From Acidobacteriota bacterium (lineage in GTDB: Bacteria; Acidobacteriota; Vicinamibacteria; Vicinamibacterales; 2-12-FULL-66-21), in the NCBI GenBank assembly GCA_016184105.1, contig JACPDI010000028.1, positions 62,001 through 126,000 on the forward strand: 64,000 bases of DNA, given 5' to 3'. This document shows, piece after piece, positions 56,533-63,981 of this stretch. A program made the position numbers and the translations under genes. The notes beneath the pieces are model-generated. The model was not told the DNA's origin. It did no database searches and saw only the letters and a list, made by a program, of their open reading frames with translations. Each line of letters begins with the position of its first letter. Within the stretch, counting starts at the first letter, position 1.

Positions 56533-58752
56533 TCACCGCCGCTTGCCGGATTGGGCCTTCGGCCTCTGGCCCTGTTCCGCGGCTTTCCCGCCGTAGAGGA
56601 GGCGGTAGTCCTCGGCGGTTCCGAGAATCTTCTTCACGTAGTTCTGCGTCTCGGGGAACGGGATGTCGTCGATGAACTCGTCGCGCTCGAGCCCCGGCCG
56701 TTCCGCGAGCCAGCGCACGACGCGGTTCTCGCCGGCGTTGTAGGCCGCGAGCGCCAGGTGCACGCCGCCGAACTGCTCGACGAGGCGCGAGAAGTACAGC
56801 GTGCCCATGCGCACGTTGGTGTCCGCGCTGGTGAGCGTGCCAACGCCGCGGTAGCGGATCCCGAGCGATCGGGCGAGCCGCCGGCCGGTCCCCGGCACCA
56901 CCTGCATCAGGCCGTATGCGTTGGCCGCGGATCGGATCTCCGGATCGAACGTGGACTCCTGCGCGATCAGCGCCGCGACCAGATAGGGATCGAGACGCCG
57001 GGCGCGCGAGTGCTTCTGGATCGCCGGCCAGTAGTCGAGCGGAAAGATGACGCGGAGCAGCTCGTCCGGCAGCGCCGCGCCGCCTGCGGCGCTGAGATGC
57101 TGGGGGTACGCGCGCTTCATCTGGTTGATCGCACGACGCAGGTCCCCCTGACGGTGATAGACCCACGCGATCGTGGCGTCTAGCGCGGGCGACGTTCCCC
57201 ACTGTCGCTGCGCGTATCGCAGCTCGTTCAGCGCGTCCAGCTCGAGCCCCAGGGAGAGCAGCAGCCGGATGCGGTCCGCCGTCGGCGGGAGCGCCACCGC
57301 CACGTCCGCTTCCTGCCTCGGCGCGGCCGGAGCGGCCCACGCCGCTCGAGCCACCTTGTCGATCCCCTCGAGGCGCCGCACCGCCAGGCGCCCGTAGTAG
57401 GAGTTCAGGTAATCAGCGGTGACCAGCCGGTAGCGCGCCGCGGCGCGCGCGGGATCGCCAATGCGTTCGCGTGACCGAGCGGCCCAGTACACCCACGACG
57501 GCCGGTAGTCGGATCGGGAGAACGTCGCGGCGGCCGACTCGAAGATGCGGACGGTCTCGGCGTAGTTGCCGTTCTTGTACTCCCACCAGCCAACCTTCCA
57601 GGCCGCGCGCTCGGCGCGGCTCCCCTTCGGAAAGCGGCGCAGCAGCTCGCGGAACGCCTCGGCCGCCTCCGCATCCTCGTTCTGAAGGATGTGGTGCGTG
57701 CCAAGATTGTTCAGCGCTTCCTCGGCCCACGAGCTGCCGGGGTGCGCGTCCACGAGCGCGCGCACCCGCGACAAGTACTCTTCGTGCTGGCCCAGCTCGC
57801 GGATCGCGGCGAGGTGGAAGAACTGGGCTTCGGCCTCGCGCCCGCCCGCCGCCAGGAACCCGCGCAGGCCGTCGCGCGCCGACGCGTAGCGCCGCAGGTA
57901 GAAATCGCTCTCCGCCACCCGCAGATCGGCAAGGTCGCGCTCCTCGCCGGAGGCGAGCTGACGGATCGACTGGAACGCCTCGCGAGCCTGCGCGTAGCGG
58001 CGCGACGCGAACAGTTGCTCCGCGCGCGCGAACTCCTGCTTGACGGTCGCCGGGCTGTTCGGCCGCGGCTCCACGCCGGACAGGCGCTCGAGCTCCACGT
58101 CGGCCAGCGCGGCTTCGTCGCTGAGCGGAAACTCGTAGCGGAGGCGCAGGAACGAGGACACCGCCTTCTGCTTGTCACCGGCGGCCAGCGCCGCGCGCCC
58201 GAGACGGTGAACGACGACCTCCGGCTCGAGCGGCCTGCCTGCCGCGAGCTGCTCGTAGAGGGCCGACGCCGCGGCGTGATCGTTGTCGAGCTCCGCGGCC
58301 TCGCCGCGCGCCAGGACCGACGCGTAGGCCAGATAGCCCTCGAGCGGTCGATCCTTCAGGGCCGATAACGTGCGCCGCGCCGCGGTCACATCGTTGAGCC
58401 GCAGCTCGGCGAGCCCGGCGTAGTACACGGCGTAGTCCGCCAGCGGCGAGCCGGCCACGCCCGCGGCGCGAAGCAGCGGCAGCGCGTCGGCGAACCGCTG
58501 CTCGTTGAAGCGCTCGATACCTTGAGCGACCTTCAACAGCGCTCCGGCCTGTCCGGTACGACCGGCTTCGCCGCCCGGCGCCAGCCACAGCGCGCCGGGA
58601 TCGCGCGGGATCGGCGCGTGCGCCGTCGGCTCGAGCGCCACGGCGGGCAACGCCGCGCGATCCTGCGATCGCGCGGGGCGAACGGAAGCTGAACTGAAAA
58701 ACAACGCGGCAAGGACCAGCGAGGTGACGGTGGAAGCGATTCGGCGTGTCAT
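56533..58752 (-). CDS. slt: Soluble lytic murein transglycosylase
   Basis: Periplasmic enzyme cleaving glycan strands. 739 residues: signal peptide (about 1-30), a long superhelix of TPR-like helices (about 60-560), then the SLT domain with the catalytic Glu in IAQESTFDPEIRSAANAYGLMQVVPGTG and the ALAAYNAGENRVVRW and FPETQNYVKKIL motifs. ATG 58752 follows the real signal peptide; the frame is open far upstream without similarity. Its C-terminus (QGQRPKAQSGKRR) comes from a GGCCAGAGGCC repeat. Confidence 0.92.
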   Translation of the reverse strand: MTRRIASTVTSLVLAALFFSSASVRPARSQDRAALPAVALEPTAHAPIPRDPGALWLAPGGEAGRTGQAGALLKVAQGIERFNEQRFADALPLLRAAGVAGSPLADYAVYYAGLAELRLNDVTAARRTLSALKDRPLEGYLAYASVLARGEAAELDNDHAAASALYEQLAAGRPLEPEVVVHRLGRAALAAGDKQKAVSSFLRLRYEFPLSDEAALADVELERLSGVEPRPNSPATVKQEFARAEQLFASRRYAQAREAFQSIRQLASGEERDLADLRVAESDFYLRRYASARDGLRGFLAAGGREAEAQFFHLAAIRELGQHEEYLSRVRALVDAHPGSSWAEEALNNLGTHHILQNEDAEAAEAFRELLRRFPKGSRAERAAWKVGWWEYKNGNYAETVRIFESAAATFSRSDYRPSWVYWAARSRERIGDPARAAARYRLVTADYLNSYYGRLAVRRLEGIDKVARAAWAAPAAPRQEADVAVALPPTADRIRLLLSLGLELDALNELRYAQRQWGTSPALDATIAWVYHRQGDLRRAINQMKRAYPQHLSAAGGAALPDELLRVIFPLDYWPAIQKHSRARRLDPYLVAALIAQESTFDPEIRSAANAYGLMQVVPGTGRRLARSLGIRYRGVGTLTSADTNVRMGTLYFSRLVEQFGGVHLALAAYNAGENRVVRWLAERPGLERDEFIDDIPFPETQNYVKKILGTAEDYRLLYGGKAAEQGQRPKAQSGKRR

Positions 58753-58839
58753 TGCGCTTCCCTTCGGATTATGGGGACGCGGATCCGGCAAGTCAACAGC
58801 CGCCGCCCCTTCGCGCGGGCGCCAAAGCCCTGCAGTATC

Positions 58840-60447
58840 ATGAGTGGCTTGCTCCGCTCCCGGCTCCTCACAATCCTGGTCGCGTCGGCCGCCGCGCTCG
58901 GCATCGCCGTTTCCGCGTTCTGGTTCGGCAGCACGGGCACCGGCTACGCGCGCACGCACGCCGCCGCGCTCGTCGCCGCGCTGCTCCTCGCCGCCGTGTT
59001 GACGACGGTCAACCTGGTGCTCAGGTGGCTGCGCTGGAATTTCCTGGTGAGGCGGATGGACGTACGCGTCCCGACGCGCGAGGGAGTCCGGCTCTACTTC
59101 GCCACGCTGCCGGCGATCGCCACGCCGTTTTACGTCGGCGAGCTGATCCGCGCGCAGCTGCTCTCCGCGCGGTTCGCCAACGCGCGGGTCGCCGTCGCGC
59201 TGGTCTGGCTCGTCGAGCGCGCGACCGATGCGATCGTCCTGCTCCTGTTTTTCCTGCTCGCACGCGGCGAGCTGCCGTGGGCGCTGGCCGCGGGAGCTGG
59301 ATGGATCGTCGCGCTGTCGCTGCTGCGCGGCAGCCGCTCCGCCCGGATCCGCGCGCTGGCGCGCCCCATCGTGCTCGCCGTGACATTCCTCAGCACGGCG
59401 GCGGCCTGGGCGCTCGCCGTCCTCGCGCTCCTCGCGGCGCTCCGGATCGCCGGCGAGCCACGTTCGCTGGCCATCGCCGCCGAGGCCATGGCGGGTGGCA
59501 CGCTGCTCGGCGGCATCGCGGGCGTTCCGCTCGGCACGGGGATCGCCGGCTCGACGACGTTGATCCTGCTGGAGGCGCACGGCCTCCGCGCCGAGGCGGC
59601 CGCGGCGATCGTCGCCGTCTTTCGCGCCGGCACCTCCTGGTACGCCGTCGGCCTGGGTTTCCTGACCCTGCTCGCCTCTCGCCGGCAGCTCGTGGCGTTC
59701 CTGCGCCCCTCGTCCGCGGCGCAGCACTTCGACGAGATTGCCGCGGGGTACGAGGAGCAGATCCCGCTGCATATCCGCGAGCGGCTGCTCGATCGCAAGG
59801 TGTCGTTCATGCGGCGCCGGCTCGAGGAGACAGGCGTGCGGGCGGGCGCTCGCGGCGTCGACATCGGCTGCGGGCAGGGTTGGTACGCGTGCGAGATGTC
59901 AGCGCGGGGCTACCGCATCGACGCGCTCGATCAGGCGGCCGATCAGATTGCGCACGCGAAGCGCTACGCGTCCGGCCGCGGCTGCACGGTCGCGTTCCAG
60001 GCGATCGATGCCGAGCGGCTGCCCTTCCCGGACGACACGTTCGACTTCGCTTACAGCATCAACGTGATCCACCACGTGATCGACCCCGTGAAGCGCGACC
60101 TGGTGCTTGCGGAGATCGTGCGCGTGCTCAAGCCCGGCGGGATCTTCTTCCTGCACGAAATCAACACCGAGAATCCGCTCTTCCGGTTCTACATGAGCTA
60201 CTTCTTCCCGCTGATGTGCGAGATCGATGAGGGAACGGAACGCTGGGTCAGGCCGACGCGCCTGCCGGCGGTGCCCGGCGCGCGGTGGAACGCGCACGTG
60301 GACTACTTCACGTTCCTGCCGGACTTCACGCCCCGGCCCGTGCTCGACGCGCTGCGCAGCCTCGAGGCGTGGCTGGAACGCTCGCCGCTGCGCTCCTGGA
60401 GCGCCCATTACGCCGCATCGCTTACCAAGGAAAAGGGCAAAAGGTAG
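58840..60447 (+). CDS. Flippase-like (LPG synthase TM / UPF0104) membrane domain fused to a SAM methyltransferase
   Basis: 535 residues. Residues 1-295 hold 7-8 TM helices of the lysylphosphatidylglycerol synthase TM/UPF0104 type (RWLRWNFLVRRMDVRVP, FYVGELIRAQLL, LVERATDAIVLLLF, GTGIAGSTTLILLEA). Residues about 300-535 are a class I methyltransferase: SAAQHFDEIAAGYEEQIP leads in, motif I is GVDIGCGQGWYACEMSARG, then DTFDFAYSINVIHHVIDP and LKPGGIFFLHEIN. The joining sequence is ordinary. The combination suggests methylation of a membrane-associated lipid or isoprenoid; unproven. The C-terminus (TKEKGKR) comes from a polypurine repeat. Confidence 0.85.
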   Translation: MSGLLRSRLLTILVASAAALGIAVSAFWFGSTGTGYARTHAAALVAALLLAAVLTTVNLVLRWLRWNFLVRRMDVRVPTREGVRLYFATLPAIATPFYVGELIRAQLLSARFANARVAVALVWLVERATDAIVLLLFFLLARGELPWALAAGAGWIVALSLLRGSRSARIRALARPIVLAVTFLSTAAAWALAVLALLAALRIAGEPRSLAIAAEAMAGGTLLGGIAGVPLGTGIAGSTTLILLEAHGLRAEAAAAIVAVFRAGTSWYAVGLGFLTLLASRRQLVAFLRPSSAAQHFDEIAAGYEEQIPLHIRERLLDRKVSFMRRRLEETGVRAGARGVDIGCGQGWYACEMSARGYRIDALDQAADQIAHAKRYASGRGCTVAFQAIDAERLPFPDDTFDFAYSINVIHHVIDPVKRDLVLAEIVRVLKPGGIFFLHEINTENPLFRFYMSYFFPLMCEIDEGTERWVRPTRLPAVPGARWNAHVDYFTFLPDFTPRPVLDALRSLEAWLERSPLRSWSAHYAASLTKEKGKR

Positions 60448-60449
60448 AA
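60421..60449. repeat. Polypurine low-complexity repeat at the fusion gene stop
   Basis: CCAAGGAAAAGGGCAAAAGG: a short drifted array forming the last residues and stop of the methyltransferase fusion. Same type as 17310 and 49968. Confidence 0.4.
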
Positions 60450-60451
60450 CG

Positions 60452-61621
60452 TCAGCCCCTTCCAAGCAGCGCCGGGTCGCCATCGGCGAGCGTTTGCACC
60501 AGCTCGTCGTCGAAGTAGGTCGCGCGCGAGGGGACGTGTGCCGGGACGCGTTCCTCGTAGAGCCGGCGGGCGCGGTCGATCTCCGGGCGGAGACGAGTGA
60601 GCAGGTCGTGCTTCTGCCGGCCGAGCCGTACCGACGCCTCGTTGTACAGCTTGATCTCGGAGACGAGGAGCCGCGCGTAACGGCGGGCGCTCTGATCGTC
60701 TTCCGTCGATGTCGCGCCCGTGCCAAGGGTGGCCACCGGCGCTGAACCGGTGGCCGGACGTCCTGCGCCGAGCGCCTGGACGGTGCGGAGCGCCGTGAGC
60801 GTCTCGAGGCGGAGCGCCGCATGGCGCGCGAGAATCTCGATCGCTTCGGGCCACGGCGAGGGCACCGCCGCGGGATTCGCCGACACATCATCCGCGTACA
60901 CGATCGCGACCGTCTGTCCGCTGATGTCGATCGGCACGGAGAAGCCCGCGCGATCGGGAGGGAGCGGCGCGAACGGCAGCCCGCGGGTCAAGTTGGCGGC
61001 CTCCGAGCGGGAGATCGGCCGCCCCTCCGGTTCGCTGAAACCGTGCAGGCGGAAGGGCTGGAACGACGCGCCCGCCGCGACGAAGACTCCGGTGCGCGAC
61101 GTTTCAGCGCCGACGGCGCCGGCGAGCGCGGCGAGGACATCGGAAAGCGCGGCCGCTTCGCCGATGCGGCGCACCGCGCCGATCAGGCGATCGAGCGTCG
61201 CCATCTCGTCGTGGCGCTCCTGCGCGCGCGCGGCGGTTTCCGCCTCGCGTGCCTTCTCGACGGTCTGCTCGGCGGCGAGCGCCCGATCGCGCACCAGCGC
61301 AAGCTCGGCCGCGGCGGTTTCCGCCTCGTCGCGGAGGCGCTCGATCTCCGCGCGCAGCTTGCCGAGCTCGTCGGCGTTTGCCGCTTCCAGCTCGCCGCGC
61401 ACGCGCGCCCCCTCGGCGCCAACGCGCCGGTCGGCTTCCGCGCGCACGGCGGCGATTTGCTCCGCCAGCTCTGATGCGGCACGGGCCTCCGCAGCAGCGC
61501 GGTCCCGCTCGGCCGCGCCGGCCACATCCTTCGCGATGGCGGTCGCGCGTCCCGAAATGTCCTGCTGCAGCGAAGACGCCAGTTGGAGGAGCGCGTCGCG
61601 GATCTGCTGTTCGACAGACAT
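60452..61621 (-). CDS. Coiled-coil protein with a GAF-like domain
   Basis: 389 residues: N-terminal coiled coil (about 15-150, Ala/Glu/Arg-rich) followed by a GAF-like sensor fold (LDRLIGAVRRIGEAAALSDVLAALAGAVGAETSRTGVFVAAG ... FSVPIDISGQTVAIVYADD) and a helical tail. No output domain, so it may be a partner in a signalling complex. ATG 61621 is chosen because the extra upstream 20 residues overlap the divergent gene region. Family not recognised. Confidence 0.6.
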   Translation of the reverse strand: MSVEQQIRDALLQLASSLQQDISGRATAIAKDVAGAAERDRAAAEARAASELAEQIAAVRAEADRRVGAEGARVRGELEAANADELGKLRAEIERLRDEAETAAAELALVRDRALAAEQTVEKAREAETAARAQERHDEMATLDRLIGAVRRIGEAAALSDVLAALAGAVGAETSRTGVFVAAGASFQPFRLHGFSEPEGRPISRSEAANLTRGLPFAPLPPDRAGFSVPIDISGQTVAIVYADDVSANPAAVPSPWPEAIEILARHAALRLETLTALRTVQALGAGRPATGSAPVATLGTGATSTEDDQSARRYARLLVSEIKLYNEASVRLGRQKHDLLTRLRPEIDRARRLYEERVPAHVPSRATYFDDELVQTLADGDPALLGRG

Positions 61622-61654
61622 GGTGTGTGCGTGCGCGTCGGGAGCTTCTGGAAT

Positions 61655-61660
61655 TATCCT
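61655..61660 (+). promoter_or_regulatory. -10-like hexamer of the DUF2461 gene
   Basis: TATCCT ends 7 nt before the ATG at 61668. The overlapping minus-strand GATAAT (61658-61653) could serve the divergent coiled-coil gene with a leader of about 25 nt. Confidence 0.35.
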
Positions 61661-61667
61661 CGTAGGG

Positions 61668-62384
61668 ATGGTCCCGCACAAGCCTCAGCGGTCGCCGCGC
61701 TTTCCCGCCGGTGCCGTACGTTTCCTGCGCGCGCTCAAGCGCAACAACGATCGTGAATGGTTCCGCGCGCGGCGCGAGGAGTTCGACGCGCTCGTCGACG
61801 CGCCGATGAACGCCGTCATCGAGCGGCTCGCCGTCGACTTGAGGCGGTTCGCGCCGGATCTGCTCGCCTCGCCGCGCGTGTCCCGCTATCGGATCTATCG
61901 CGACACGCGCTTCAGCGAGAACAAGACGCCGCTCAAGACGCACGTCTCCGCGATCTTTCCGTCACGTTTCGCGCCGCGCCACGAGGGGCCGGCGCTGTAC
62001 TTCGAGATCGCCGGCGCGTCGGTCTACGCGGGCGGCGGCGTGTACATGCCGCCGCCTGAAACCGTGCAGCTCCTGCGCGAGCACATTGCCGCCCGCCACC
62101 GCGATCTCGCGCGCATCGTCCGGGCGCCGGCGTTCAGGCGGCTGTTCGGCGAAATCGAGGGCGGCCGCCTGTCGCGCATGCCGCGCGGCTTCCCTGCGGA
62201 TCATCCTGCGGGAGACTTCTTGAAGTACCGGCAGATCCTCGTGGGGCGCGAGTGGCCCGCGTCGTTTGCCTCCAGCCCGCGGTTCTACCCGGAGCTGCTG
62301 AAGACGTTCCGCGCCATCGCGCCGCTCGTCAGGTTCCTGGAGACGCCGTTGAAGGCTCGCCGGAAGGATCCACTATTAAGTTGA
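61668..62384 (+). CDS. DUF2461 family protein
   Basis: 238 residues covering a DUF2461 (TIGR02453) domain: FLRALKRNNDREWFRARREEFDALVDAPM near the start, the SRYRIYRDTRFSENKTPLKTHVSAIFP segment, ALYFEIAGASVYAGGGVYMPPPE and GRLSRMPRGFPADHPAGDFLKYR. Function unknown. It is followed by a DinB protein. Confidence 0.92.
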   Translation: MVPHKPQRSPRFPAGAVRFLRALKRNNDREWFRARREEFDALVDAPMNAVIERLAVDLRRFAPDLLASPRVSRYRIYRDTRFSENKTPLKTHVSAIFPSRFAPRHEGPALYFEIAGASVYAGGGVYMPPPETVQLLREHIAARHRDLARIVRAPAFRRLFGEIEGGRLSRMPRGFPADHPAGDFLKYRQILVGREWPASFASSPRFYPELLKTFRAIAPLVRFLETPLKARRKDPLLS

Positions 62385-62432
62385 CTTTCGCCATTTGTTC
62401 GCCTACCCTATCCCGTCTGGGGAGGAGGTCGT

Positions 62433-62915
62433 ATGAGCCACGAAAAAGATCTGTTTCTAGGCTTCTGGGACAAGGAGGCGGCGGCCACACGGAAGGTGCT
62501 CTCGCGGATCCCGGACGGGTCGGACTACCGGCCGGATCCCAGGTCGCGCACCGCGCGCGAGATCGCGTGGACGATCGTGCGGGAAGAGATCGTGCTCGGA
62601 GACGGGCTCGAGAAAGGGGTGCTCGAGTGGGCCGACGTCCCCACGCCGGCGACGATGAAGGAGGTGCTGGCGACCTACGACAGGCACCATGACGATCTCA
62701 CGCGCCGCATGCACGCGCTCGAGGCTGCGCGCTGGGAAAAGCCGGTGCCGTTCATGTACGGCGGGCAGGAAGTGATGAAGGAGACGGGTTACCAGAACGC
62801 GTGGGGGTTCCTCTTCGACATCATCCACCATCGCGGCCAGATCTCCACCTACCTCCGGCCGATGGGCTCGACCGTGCCCCAGATTTACGGGCCCAGCGCG
62901 GATGAGCCGATGTGA
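62433..62915 (+). CDS. DinB family protein
   Basis: 160 residues of the DinB four-helix bundle: FLGFWDKEAAATRKVLSRIP at the start, AREIAWTIVREEI, and the C-terminal IIHHRGQISTYLRPMG with the metal-binding His. The first helix His seems replaced by Arg, so metal binding may be altered. A GGGGAGGAGG Shine-Dalgarno lies 7-12 nt before the ATG. DinB proteins include thiol-dependent transferases; substrate unknown. Confidence 0.85.
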   Translation: MSHEKDLFLGFWDKEAAATRKVLSRIPDGSDYRPDPRSRTAREIAWTIVREEIVLGDGLEKGVLEWADVPTPATMKEVLATYDRHHDDLTRRMHALEAARWEKPVPFMYGGQEVMKETGYQNAWGFLFDIIHHRGQISTYLRPMGSTVPQIYGPSADEPM

Positions 62916-62934
62916 CCCGCCGTGGCCCACGAGT

Positions 62935-62964
62935 TTGCCCGGGGGGCCCCCGGGGTCGTAGAAT
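62935..62964 (+). promoter_or_regulatory. Probable promoter of tmRNA
   Basis: TTGCCC (62935-62940), 18-nt spacer containing a CCGGGGGGCCCCCGGGG palindrome, and TAGAAT (62959-62964). Transcription would start near 62971, about 48 nt before the mature tmRNA 5' end. Confidence 0.45.
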
Positions 62965-62974
62965 AGGGGTTGCG

Positions 62975-63000
62975 AGGCGGCCGGATGCGGCCGCCTTTTT
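62975..63000 (+). terminator. Hairpin plus T-run between the tmRNA promoter and tmRNA
   Basis: AGGCGGCCG (62975-62983), loop GATG, CGGCCGCCT (62988-62996), then TTTT: a textbook intrinsic terminator shape. It could end transcripts from the DinB gene, but it lies downstream of the best tmRNA promoter, so it may instead be an attenuator or a processing hairpin in the tmRNA leader. Confidence 0.6.
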
Positions 63001-63018
63001 CGTCGGTTCTCACCGTAG

Positions 63019-63368
63019 GGGGGCGATACGGCTTCGACGGAGGTAAAGGACCGCGGGATGCATGCCGAGCACCACTGACTCGCTAATCCGGTGGAAACAA
63101 ACATAACTGCGGACACGCAGCTCGCTCTCGCTGCCTAAATAGCAGCGACGCTCACCTCTTCCAGCCTGCGGGTTGGGGCTGAGCGTCATTCAGCAGGCTG
63201 GTCGCCACGGGCTGTCTCGGACCGTGGCGGCGAGACTTTTCGGGGCTGGCGCCCATCGCTTTCCGTCGCTCTTTGACGCTGGGCGCGAGACAACAAGAGC
63301 GGCTACGCATGTAGATTCCTACGGCGACGTACTTTCGGACGCGGGTTCGACTCCCGCCGCCTCCACCA
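63019..63368 (+). ncRNA. ssrA: Transfer-messenger RNA (tmRNA)
   Basis: Rescues stalled ribosomes and tags the unfinished protein. The 5' GGGGGCG pairs with CGCCTCC near the 3' CCA end, and GATACGGCTTCGACG and the T arm GGGTTCGACTCCCGC form the tRNA-like part. The tag frame reads ETNITADTQLALAA before TAA (about 63091-63138), with the standard hydrophobic LALAA degron; a leading Val or Ala may be the first tag residue. The rest forms pseudoknots. Length 350 nt, typical. Confidence 0.95.
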
Positions 63369-63374
63369 GTCTTC

Positions 63375-63393
63375 GCTCGCCTTTCAGGCGAGC
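63375..63393 (+). terminator. Stem-loop after tmRNA
   Basis: GCTCGCCT-TTC-AGGCGAGC, a perfect 8-bp stem 6 nt after the tmRNA CCA end. There is no T-run, so it is a weak terminator or a processing signal. Confidence 0.4.
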
Positions 63394-63425
63394 CTCGTCC
63401 GGGCGAGTCAGCGAGCATCCCTCAC

Positions 63426-63472
63426 GCGAAGTCTGTCTCGCCGTAGCCCCGGCGAAGGCGGGCCTGCGCCGC
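63426..63472. repeat. GCCGTAGCCCCGGCGAAGG repeat-like element
   Basis: TCGCCGTAGCCCCGGCGAAG followed by GCGGGCCTGCGCC is a folded, GC-rich element of the kind dispersed in such genomes. Only one copy is in this window, so it rests on its look alone. Confidence 0.25.
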
Positions 63473-63501
63473 TTATGGCGGCTCTCGGAACACTCGACAA
63501 C

Positions 63502-63894
63502 CTATCCCACGATCCTGGCTCGATAGGCGAGATCTTCGACAACGCTGGACAGCGACTTGTGAGAGCTGTCGGCGGTCGCTTTGAGGGCTTTGTACACGTC
63601 CTCGGTCAAACGAAGCTTCGCCTGCACCTTTCTCGTGCCGCGAGGACGGCCCCTTTTCTCGCCGAGGATTTTCATTACCGCGGCATAGGCGTCGTTAAAG
63701 AGCTTGCGGTCGCCGGGCGACAGCCCAATGGCGACCTGGAATCCGATTCGACCATCAGAGGTTCGATAAAGCTTCAACGGCGGTGCTTCCGGAAAGACCT
63801 TCCGGAATGTCGCCGTAGCTTCCCTCTCTTTGGCCTTCAGTTCGTCGTCTCGAACGACCTCAATCGTCTGAACACCTGCTGAATGACGGGGCAT
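63502..63894 (-). CDS. Ribbon-helix-helix protein, antitoxin-like
   Basis: 130 residues. The C-terminal segment KVQAKLRLTEDVYKALKATADSSHKSLSSVVEDLAYR is a clear ribbon-helix-helix. The N-terminal part is unrecognised (VIQTIEVVRDDELKAK type helix, then LKLYRTSDGRIGFQVA). ATG 63894 has GAGGTG 6 nt upstream; a GTG 14 codons earlier lacks a site. Two palindromes precede it. No toxin gene lies downstream; one could lie beyond the window. Confidence 0.55.
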   Translation of the reverse strand: MPRHSAGVQTIEVVRDDELKAKEREATATFRKVFPEAPPLKLYRTSDGRIGFQVAIGLSPGDRKLFNDAYAAVMKILGEKRGRPRGTRKVQAKLRLTEDVYKALKATADSSHKSLSSVVEDLAYRARIVG

Positions 63895-63923
63895 TGAATC
63901 ACCTCGTACTGAAAATCGAGCCA

Positions 63924-63981
63924 GTCCGTGAATCACGGACTCTCTTCTGGTCCAGAGGCAATCTCGACCAGAAAGGAGTCC
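63924..63981. promoter_or_regulatory. Palindromes upstream of the ribbon-helix-helix gene
   Basis: GTCCGTG-AAT-CACGGAC (63924-63940) is a perfect 7-bp arm palindrome. Overlapping it, GGACTCTCTTCTGGTC (63937-63952) is the near-inverse of GACCAGAAAGGAGTCC (63966-63981). Ribbon-helix-helix antitoxins usually bind such sites in their own promoter. Inference. Confidence 0.45.

Noticed and set aside
63340-63470. Attachment site at the tmRNA 3' end
   Set aside because: No direct repeat of the tmRNA 3' end and no integrase gene in the window. Kept only as a possibility for the ribbon-helix-helix gene.
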